From: Polyangium sp. (in: bacteria)
GTDB taxonomy: Bacteria > Myxococcota_A > Polyangia > Palsa-1104
Assembly: GCA_025450955.1 (NCBI GenBank)
Contig: JANWLJ010000140.1
Coordinates: forward strand, 1 to 5,069
Reading direction: 5' to 3'
DNA: 5,069 nucleotides
The notes beneath the pieces are model-generated. The model was not told the DNA's origin. It ran no database searches and worked only from the letters and a program-made list of their open reading frames with translations. Made by a program: the position numbers and the translations under genes. Every line of letters starts with the position of its first letter. Positions within the stretch are counted from its first letter, which is position 1. This document shows, piece by piece, positions 1-5,069 of the stretch.

Positions 1-303
<303 letters not shown>

Positions 304-332
304 ATTCTTTCTACGGAGTGCGGGAGGCTCGG

Positions 333-350
333 GCGGGAGACGAGTCCCGC
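333..350 (-). terminator. Small GC hairpin between the response regulator and valS; weak terminator or processing candidate
   Basis: On the minus strand, directly after the response regulator stop codon (354-352), GCGGGA pairs perfectly with TCCCGC across a 6-nt loop (CTCGTC). The stem arms are 345-350 and 333-338. No T-run follows, so this is not a canonical intrinsic terminator. A further CTCCCG lies downstream (326-321 on the minus strand) and could compete for the same arm. In a GC-rich genome a 6-bp stem can arise by chance. It may attenuate transcription, protect the 3' end, or do nothing. Confidence 0.25.
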
Positions 351-351
351 G

Positions 352-1599
352 CTACGAGCGTTCTTTGACGAGGCGATCGAGCTGCTCGCGGATGATGACC
401 TCCGCGAGCTCGGGTACGACCTCCCAGGCGATGCGCTCGATCACCTCGCGGGAGAGCTTGGCGATCGCGTCGTACTCGGGGCCGCGCGTCGAGATCTCCT
501 CTTGCGCGCGCTCGGCGACGGCGGCGACCGCGGCGCTGATCGCGGGCGGCGGCGCCGACGGCGACGACATCGGGCCGGGCGGCTGCCACGGAGCGGCGGG
601 CTTGCCGGGAGGCGGCAGCGCCACCGCGCCCGGACCGAGCGAGCTCGGATTCACCGTCGGGATCCCCATCAAGGTGGCGCGCGGCGGCGGCGCGGCCGGC
701 TTGGCCGGAGCGGGCTGAGCCTTGGCGGTCATCGGAGCCGGCGTCGGGGTGTGCGGGATCAAAGGCGCGCGCGGCATCTGCGGCGTCTGGGCCGGCATGG
801 CCGCCTGAGCGTGCACGATCGCAGGCGGCGGCGAATGAAGGATCGGCGCCGGCGCGTGCGCCACCGACGGCGGATGCGTGACAGGCGGATGCGGAGCCGG
901 CGGCGGCACCAGCGCAGGCGCGGGCGGCACCGGAGCGGAGATCCCCATCATCGTCTTCGCCGGGGCGGGCGCACGAGCGGGAGCCGGCGCGATCGGCGGC
1001 CGCGGCCGTTCGATCGCGATCTCGACGCTGTCATCGTGCTTGTGCGCGGTCTCCTGCGCCACCACCGAGAGCGGCTTCGACAGCGGCTCGATGGACATCG
1101 GCGCCGCCGGCTTCGGCGGCGGAGCCACCGGCGGTTTGGGAAGCTGCGGCGCGGGCGCCGGAGCCGCCATCGTCGGCGCCGACGGCGCGGAGGTGGTCGG
1201 CCCGACCGCGGCGCCCGCCGAAGGACGCGCGCCCTTTTTGATCACGTCGCCGACCTTGTCGATGAGCGCCTGGGTCTCGAACGGCTTGACCAGGTGACCG
1301 TCGACGCCCGCCTTGCCGCCCTTTACTTCGTCGTAGGGCGAGAAGTTGGCGGTGAGAAGCAGACAGGGAAGCCCCGAAGTGGCCGCGTCGCCTTTGAGCG
1401 CGCCGCACACGTCGTAGCCCGACTTGCCGGGCAGTCCGGCGTCGATAAGCACCACGTCCGGCTTGAGATCGCGCGCGCGCTGGATTCCCTCGTCGGCGCT
1501 CTTGACCGCGGTGACCGTGTAGTCCTCGCGCGCGAAGGTGATCTCGACCACCCGCTGGATCGTGACGCTATCGTCGATGAGCAGGATCTGCTTCACCAT
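352..1599 (-). CDS. Response regulator: receiver domain, long Pro/Ala-rich linker and conserved C-terminal helical segment
   Basis: A 415-residue cytoplasmic signalling protein without a signal peptide or membrane segment. Residues 1-121 form a CheY-like receiver with a full set of conserved sites: acidic D9/D10, phospho-acceptor D53 (LIDAGLPGKSG), T83 and K105 (LVKPF). It should therefore accept phosphate from a histidine kinase; none is encoded nearby. Residues ~122-356 are a Pro/Ala-rich, probably disordered linker. It contains two copies of a T-[ML]-M-G-I motif (216-220 and 309-313), a less Pro-rich island at ~168-201, and five spaced histidines at 237-263. Residues ~357-415 return to charged helical sequence centred on REVIERIAWEVVPELAE (384-400). 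I recall similar segments at the C-terminus of deltaproteobacterial receiver proteins, but I know no assigned function. There is no HTH, GGDEF, kinase or other known output domain, so output is presumably by protein-protein contact. The ATG at 1599 has a strong Shine-Dalgarno sequence and directly precedes the receiver's first strand (KQILLIDD). FrzS-like receiver proteins are a loose architectural analogy, not a homology claim. Confidence 0.9.
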   Translation of the reverse strand: MVKQILLIDDSVTIQRVVEITFAREDYTVTAVKSADEGIQRARDLKPDVVLIDAGLPGKSGYDVCGALKGDAATSGLPCLLLTANFSPYDEVKGGKAGVDGHLVKPFETQALIDKVGDVIKKGARPSAGAAVGPTTSAPSAPTMAAPAPAPQLPKPPVAPPPKPAAPMSIEPLSKPLSVVAQETAHKHDDSVEIAIERPRPPIAPAPARAPAPAKTMMGISAPVPPAPALVPPPAPHPPVTHPPSVAHAPAPILHSPPPAIVHAQAAMPAQTPQMPRAPLIPHTPTPAPMTAKAQPAPAKPAAPPPRATLMGIPTVNPSSLGPGAVALPPPGKPAAPWQPPGPMSSPSAPPPAISAAVAAVAERAQEEISTRGPEYDAIAKLSREVIERIAWEVVPELAEVIIREQLDRLVKERS

Positions 1600-1610
1600 T
1601 CGCCTCCTCC
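1600..1610 (-). promoter_or_regulatory. Strong Shine-Dalgarno site fixing the response regulator start
   Basis: The minus strand reads GGAGGAGGCGA immediately before the ATG at 1599. The GGAGG at 1610-1606 sits 6 nt from the start codon, which is near-optimal spacing. It is the best ribosome site in the window; those of the two permeases and valS are weak. This supports independent and efficient translation of the response regulator. Confidence 0.65.
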
Positions 1611-1636
1611 CGGGGGGCTCATATAGATCGAGGGAC

Positions 1637-1689
1637 AGCCGTTCATCAGTAACACGGAGGATTCGGAAGCGTCAAGGTTAAGCCGTTCA
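1637..1689. repeat. Pair of 9-bp direct repeats AGCCGTTCA in the intergenic gap
   Basis: AGCCGTTCA occurs at 1637-1645 and again at 1681-1689 on the plus strand, 44 bp start to start (about four helical turns). The two copies flank the TTGACG box, and both lie in the 93-nt gap after the transporter operon. This could be a pair of operator half-sites or chance. There is no dyad symmetry within each unit. Confidence 0.3.
1640..1675 (-). promoter_or_regulatory. Possible promoter of the response regulator gene (-35-like TTGACG)
   Basis: The 93-nt gap between permease 2 and the response regulator is more AT-rich than the coding sequence around it. On the minus strand it contains TTGACG at 1675-1670, five of six matches to the sigma-70 -35 consensus. 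At the proper spacing the -10 region is poor (TACTGA, 18 nt downstream). A better -10-like TATATG occurs nearer the gene (minus strand, about 1624-1619) but has only a 3/6 -35 partner. A promoter in this gap is plausible, but its exact position cannot be settled by eye. Confidence 0.25.
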
Positions 1690-1692
1690 AAA

Positions 1693-2625
1693 TTAAGGGG
1701 TCTTCTGAATGTCGGAGATCGGATCGGGCAGAAACGGGCGGCCGAGCGCCTGCGGCGGGCGAGCGCGGCCGATGAAGCCGGCGAGCGTCACCAGCGTCAG
1801 CACATAGGGCAGCATCTGCACCGCCCAGCCGGGCACGCCGAGACCCGAGGCCTGCAGGGTGATCTCGATTGCCTCGGCGAGCCCGAACAAAAGTCCGGCG
1901 AGCGCGGCCCGGCCGGGACGCCAGTTGCCGAGGATGAGCGCGGCGAGCGCGATGTAGCCGCGGCCGTTCGACATGCCGGCGACGAACTGATGTTGATCGG
2001 CGGCCAGCCAGGCGCCGCCCAGCCCGGCGAGCGCGCCGCTCAAGAGCACTGCTTTCAACCTCACCCCGAGCGGCCGCACCCCGAGCGAAGCGGCGGCCTC
2101 GGGATGCTCTCCGACGGCGCGCACCCGCAGTCCGAACGGCGTGCGCGAGAGCGCGAGCTCGGAGAGCACCACCGTCACGATGGTCGCCAGCACCAGCGGA
2201 TGGGTCAGCGTGGCGTACAGGCCCGCGTCGCCGGAGTGAAAGGCGGCGACCCTGGGCGAGTTCGACGAGGAGCCGAAGCCGGTCTTGAGAAAGAAGCGGG
2301 TCGCGCCGTCGGCGAGCAGGTTGATCGCGACGCCGCAGACGATCTGATCGGCGGAGAAGCGCAGCACCAACAGGCCATAGATCGCGGCGCACAGCGCGCC
2401 TGCGCCCGCGCCGGCGAGAAAGCCGATCGTCTGCGAGCCGCTCGCGTAGGCGGCGACCGTGGCGGCGAACGCGCCGGCGAGCAGCATGCCTTCGAGCGCG
2501 AGCGCGATCACGCCCGAGCGCTCCGACCAGCTCCCACCGACGGCGGCGAGCACGTAGGGCACGCTGATGCGCACCACCGCGGCGAGGAACGCGAAGCTGA
2601 CGAAGGTGGCGAGCATCGCGCTCAT
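1693..2625 (-). CDS. Nucleoside/purine-type ABC transporter permease 2 (NupQ/YufQ-like)
   Basis: A 310-residue inner-membrane permease of the branched-chain amino acid/sugar permease fold (BPD_transp_2), second subunit of a BMP-dependent importer. Family signatures appear in order: ERSGVIALALEGMLLAGAF (residues 35-53), ADQIVCGVAINLLADG (92-107), the cytoplasmic coupling loop PFGLRVRAVGEHPEAAASLGV (163-183, ATPase contact), GRGYIALAALILGNWRPG (221-238), and the C-terminal PPQALGRPF (290-298) typical of this subunit. Several hydrophobic segments are evident, for example 40-60, 66-88, 144-159, 191-208, 225-233 and 268-285. The length is normal. The ATG at 2625 overlaps the permease 1 stop (ATGA), which favours it over a second in-frame ATG at 2616; the preceding ribosome site is weak, so translational coupling is likely. 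It is the last gene of the operon, ends with TAA at 1695-1693, and has no clear terminator hairpin after it. The exact substrate (nucleosides, purines or related compounds) cannot be read from the permease alone. Confidence 0.92.
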   Translation of the reverse strand: MSAMLATFVSFAFLAAVVRISVPYVLAAVGGSWSERSGVIALALEGMLLAGAFAATVAAYASGSQTIGFLAGAGAGALCAAIYGLLVLRFSADQIVCGVAINLLADGATRFFLKTGFGSSSNSPRVAAFHSGDAGLYATLTHPLVLATIVTVVLSELALSRTPFGLRVRAVGEHPEAAASLGVRPLGVRLKAVLLSGALAGLGGAWLAADQHQFVAGMSNGRGYIALAALILGNWRPGRAALAGLLFGLAEAIEITLQASGLGVPGWAVQMLPYVLTLVTLAGFIGRARPPQALGRPFLPDPISDIQKTP

Positions 2626-3674
2626 CTCGCGGGCGCGCTCCGGGCGACGAGGCGGCGCACCTCGGGCGCGGCGCCCACCACCGCGCAGATGATCACCGCC
2701 TCGAGCACGTCGACGATCTCCTTCGGGACGATCGCGCCCACCGCCAGCGCGCCCTGCGCGAGCGTGCCGAACAGGAGCGCGGCCAGCACCACGCCGAGCG
2801 GATGGTTGCGCCCCACCACCGCCACCGCGATCCCGACGAAGCCGATGCCGCCGCCGAAGCCGTCTTCGTAATAGTGCTTGTAGCCGAGGACGAAGTCGGC
2901 GCCGACCAGGCCGGCCACGCCGCCGGCGAGCGTCATCGCCAGCACCGTCACGCGCGCGACCGAGATCCCGGCGGTCTCGGCGGCGGCCGGCGATTTTCCG
3001 ACGGCGCGGAGCTGAAAACCGGTGCGGGTGCGGTAGAGCAGCCAGGCGATCGCGACCGCGACCAGGACCGCGACCACCAGCGCCGCCGACGCCGCCGACC
3101 CGCGCAGCGACGGAAAGACCGTCGAGAGACGCGGCAGCTCGGCGGCCGGCCGGATCGGCACGGTGTGCACCGACTCGCGCACGAACGCCCACGCGCCCAC
3201 GCCCACCATCGCCGCGCGCACGATGAAGTTGAGCATGATGGTGCTGATCACCTCGTGCGAGCCGCGCGTCGCTTTGAGCACGCCGGGGATCGCGCCGGTG
3301 AGCGCGCCGCCTGCGAAGCCGGCCAAAAGGCAGAGCGGCACCGCCGCGAGCGGACCGAACGATCCCGGCAGGTGCGCGCCGACGAGCGCGGTCAGAAACG
3401 CGCCGATGGTGAGCTGGCCGTCGGCGCCGATGTTGAACAGGCCGGCTTTGAGCGGGATCGCGACCGCCAGGCCGGTGAAGATGAGCGGCGTGGTCTTGAG
3501 CAGCACCTGGCCGATGCCGTAGGCGTTTCCCCAGGTGCCGGCGAGAAACAGCCGATAGACCGCGAGCGGCGCGCCGCCCGAGGCGAGGATGAGCAGGCTC
3601 GCGCAGGCGAGCGCGATCAGCGCCGCCCAGGTCGCGGGCAAAAGCGCGCGCGCCAGCGTGGCGGCCCGCTTCAC
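2622..3674 (-). CDS. Nucleoside/purine-type ABC transporter permease 1 (NupP/YufP-like)
   Basis: A 350-residue inner-membrane permease, partner of the downstream permease in a heterodimeric importer. Recognisable blocks are an N-terminal membrane segment (about 13-32), AGLFNIGADGQLTIGAF (77-93; the GLFNIG-x-x-GQ signature of this subunit), GSHEVISTIMLNFI (138-151), the coupling loop GFQLRAVGKSPAAAETAGISV (219-239), and GFGGGIGFVGIAVAVVGRNHPLG (272-294). Hydrophobic segments are regularly placed to the end. I chose GTG at 3674-3672 as the start because it overlaps the ATPase stop in a GTGA junction, is preceded by AGAGG with 4-nt spacing, and gives a normal family length. The same frame stays open upstream to 4739, but that part is an Arg/Gly/Ala-rich shadow of the ATPase gene. 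The stop at 2624-2622 overlaps the next start as ATGA. The three-gene order and overlaps indicate a single transcript and balanced synthesis of the subunits. Confidence 0.93.
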   Translation of the reverse strand: MKRAATLARALLPATWAALIALACASLLILASGGAPLAVYRLFLAGTWGNAYGIGQVLLKTTPLIFTGLAVAIPLKAGLFNIGADGQLTIGAFLTALVGAHLPGSFGPLAAVPLCLLAGFAGGALTGAIPGVLKATRGSHEVISTIMLNFIVRAAMVGVGAWAFVRESVHTVPIRPAAELPRLSTVFPSLRGSAASAALVVAVLVAVAIAWLLYRTRTGFQLRAVGKSPAAAETAGISVARVTVLAMTLAGGVAGLVGADFVLGYKHYYEDGFGGGIGFVGIAVAVVGRNHPLGVVLAALLFGTLAQGALAVGAIVPKEIVDVLEAVIICAVVGAAPEVRRLVARSAPAR

Positions 3675-5069
3675 GCCGCCTCTTTCAGGCCGAGCATCAG
3701 CGCGCCGATGCGCTGTCGCAGCTCGGAGCGCGCGCCCGGAGGATTGTCGAACAGGCCGCGGATTCGGCCGCGAAAGAGGACCGCGATGCGATCGGAGAGC
3801 TGGAAGAGCTCGTCGAGCTCGGCCGACAAGAGCAGCACCGCCGCGCCGGCCGCGCGGATCTTCAAGAGCTCTTCGTGGATGCGCGCAGCGGCGCCGACGT
3901 CGACACCGCGGGTCGGCTGCGCGCACAAGAGCGCCGAGAGCCCGGCCGGGCGCGCGAGCTCGCGGCCGATCACCACCTTCTGCTGATTGCCGCCCGAGAG
4001 GCGCCGGGCGGGCGCGGTCGGATCGGCGGGGCGCACGTCGAGCCGGGCGATGAGCGCCTCGGCATCTTGGCGCAAGCGGGCGCGATCGAGCGCGAGCGGT
4101 CCGGCGTACTCGGCGGCGCGGCCGAGCAGCAGATTCTCCTCGACGGAGAAGTCGAGGATGAGGCCGCGCGCGTGGCGATCTTCGGGCACGTGGCCGAGCC
4201 CGAGCCGGCGGCGCGCCCCCGGCGACGCGGCGGTGACATCCACGCCATCGAGGAGCACCGCGCCCGCGCGGGGAGTGATGAGCCCAGCCGTCGCCAGCGC
4301 GAGCTCGCTCTGGCCGTTGCCCTCGACGCCGGCGATGCCGAGGATCTCGCCTCCGCGCACCGCGAGATCGATCCCGGCGAGCGCGAGGGTACCGTCTTCG
4401 CGATCCGCCGCGAGGCCGCGCAGCTCGAGACGCACCGGCGCACCGGGCGCGACCGGCTCCGCGCCGCGCGCGACCGCGACCAGCTCGTGGCCGATCATCG
4501 CCCGCGCCAGCTCGGCGGAGCTGGTCTCGCGCGCCGGCAGCGTGGCCACCACCTCGCCCCGCCGCATCACGGTCACCCGCTCGGCGAGCGCCAGCACCTC
4601 GTCGAGCTTGTGGGTGACCAGCACCACCGCCCTTCCGGCGCGCGCCAGATCGCGCAAGACCGAAAACAGCTCGTCCACCTCGCCGGGGGTGAGCACCGCG
4701 GTCGGCTCGTCGAGGATCAGCACCTCGGCGCCGCGCCACAGCACCTTGAGGATCTCGACCCGTTGCGCCTCGCCGACCGAGAGCGTCGACACGCGCCGGT
4801 CGGGCTCGACCGCGAGCCGGTAGCGGGCGCCGAGCGCGGCGAGCTCGCGGGAGGCCCGAGCGAGATCGAGAAACAGTCCCGCGCGCGGCTCGCGGCCGAG
4901 CACCACGTTCTCGGCGCCGGTCAAGCTCGGCACCAACATGAAGTGCTGGTGCACCATCCCGACCCGCCGCCGGATCGACTCGCTCACCGACGGGCGCGCG
5001 ATCACCTCGCCGACGAGGCGCACCTCGCCCTCGTCTGGCGGCTCGATCCCGTAGAGCCCGCGCATCAAG
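3671..5069 (-). CDS. Nucleoside/purine-type ABC transporter ATP-binding protein, N-terminus beyond window (NupO/YufO-like)
   Basis: A cytoplasmic ATPase with two nucleotide-binding domains in one chain, energising the two downstream permeases. 465 residues are visible of a family length near 510. The first visible residues, LMRGLYGIEPP, follow the Walker A lysine in homologues, so the first Walker A and true start lie past 5069; the TTG at 5068 is an internal Leu codon. Counting visible residues, domain 1 shows the Q-loop (MVHQHFMLVP, Q41), ABC signature LSVGEAQRVEI (96-106), Walker B VLILDEPTAVLTP (116-128) and H-loop H153. Domain 2 has a degenerate Walker A, GVEGNGQSEL (247-256), signature LSGGNQQK (357-364), and the family-typical AQPTRGVDVGA (383-393), where Gln replaces the catalytic Glu and Ser replaces the H-loop His (LLLSAELDE). 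Such asymmetry is normal for this family and is not gene decay. GVEGNGQ and AQPTRGVDVG favour the BMP-linked nucleoside group over ribose or xylose ATPases. The stop TGA (3673-3671) overlaps the next start. The lipoprotein gene is expected upstream, outside the window. Confidence 0.94.
   Translation of the reverse strand, partial: LMRGLYGIEPPDEGEVRLVGEVIARPSVSESIRRRVGMVHQHFMLVPSLTGAENVVLGREPRAGLFLDLARASRELAALGARYRLAVEPDRRVSTLSVGEAQRVEILKVLWRGAEVLILDEPTAVLTPGEVDELFSVLRDLARAGRAVVLVTHKLDEVLALAERVTVMRRGEVVATLPARETSSAELARAMIGHELVAVARGAEPVAPGAPVRLELRGLAADREDGTLALAGIDLAVRGGEILGIAGVEGNGQSELALATAGLITPRAGAVLLDGVDVTAASPGARRRLGLGHVPEDRHARGLILDFSVEENLLLGRAAEYAGPLALDRARLRQDAEALIARLDVRPADPTAPARRLSGGNQQKVVIGRELARPAGLSALLCAQPTRGVDVGAAARIHEELLKIRAAGAAVLLLSAELDELFQLSDRIAVLFRGRIRGLFDNPPGARSELRQRIGALMLGLKEAA

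Noticed and set aside
1605..1661. TCCTCC (1661-1656, minus strand) complementary to the response regulator Shine-Dalgarno GGAGGA, as a possible translational switch
   Set aside because: Only 6 bp pair across a ~45-nt loop, flanking bases do not extend the stem, and the anti-SD segment would lie upstream of the transcript start if the TTGACG box is the promoter.
1600..1692. Intrinsic terminator for the transporter operon
   Set aside because: No stable stem followed by a T-run is visible on the minus strand after 1693. CCCGGG near 1609-1614 is only a short palindrome with no loop.
2626..3192. Upstream extension of the permease 2 frame into permease 1
   Set aside because: It is the out-of-frame shadow of permease 1. 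The ATG at 2625 in the ATGA overlap is followed directly by family sequence.
3671..4345. Apparent loss of catalytic residues in the second ATPase domain (Gln for Glu, Ser for the H-loop His, degenerate Walker A)
   Set aside because: These substitutions are typical of the second domain in BMP-linked transporter ATPases, so they are not evidence of pseudogenisation or novelty.
3675..4739. Upstream extension of the permease 1 frame, which would give a 705-residue protein
   Set aside because: This part overlaps the ATPase gene out of frame and is Arg/Ala/Gly-rich without domains. The GTG at 3674 in the GTGA overlap gives the normal permease length.
5066..5068. TTG at the window edge read as a start codon of the ATPase (beginning Met-Met)
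   Set aside because: It encodes Leu inside the helix after Walker A (Leu-Met-Arg-Gly-Leu-Tyr-Gly). The gene simply runs off the window, so it is neither truncated nor started here.

Overview
This is a high-GC window in which every supported gene lies on the minus strand. It reads as chromosomal DNA of a GC-rich, deltaproteobacterial or Myxococcota-like bacterium. That placement is an inference. It rests on the strong G/C bias at third codon positions (which opens long false reading frames on the other strand) and on a response regulator with a long Pro/Ala-rich linker and a conserved C-terminal helix, an architecture I associate with those groups. There is no phage, insertion sequence, CRISPR, tRNA or rRNA signal.

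In transcription order (right to left), the window opens inside an ABC transporter operon. It holds a double-domain ATPase that lacks its N-terminus because the window ends (5069-3671), then permease 1 (3674-2622) and permease 2 (2625-1693). The genes are joined by 4-nt GTGA and ATGA stop/start overlaps. Family motifs place all three in the BMP-dependent nucleoside/purine importer group (NupOPQ / YufOPQ type). The expected substrate-binding lipoprotein is not in the window and probably lies beyond position 5069.

A 93-nt gap (1600-1692) follows. It is more AT-rich than its surroundings, contains a 9-bp direct repeat and a TTGACG box, and ends in a strong Shine-Dalgarno sequence. It leads into a 415-aa protein (1599-352) with an apparently complete receiver domain, a ~235-residue Pro/Ala-rich linker and a conserved C-terminal helical segment, but no DNA-binding or enzymatic output domain. 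A 48-nt gap containing a small GC hairpin separates it from valS, whose first 101 codons (303-1) include the HMGH class I motif.

The parts are a nucleoside-type uptake system, a signalling protein of unknown output and a housekeeping aminoacyl-tRNA synthetase. Nothing in the sequence links them beyond co-orientation. I found no convincing new multi-gene system. The most interesting object is the response regulator, especially its twice-repeated T-[ML]-M-G-I linker motif and its C-terminal segment.
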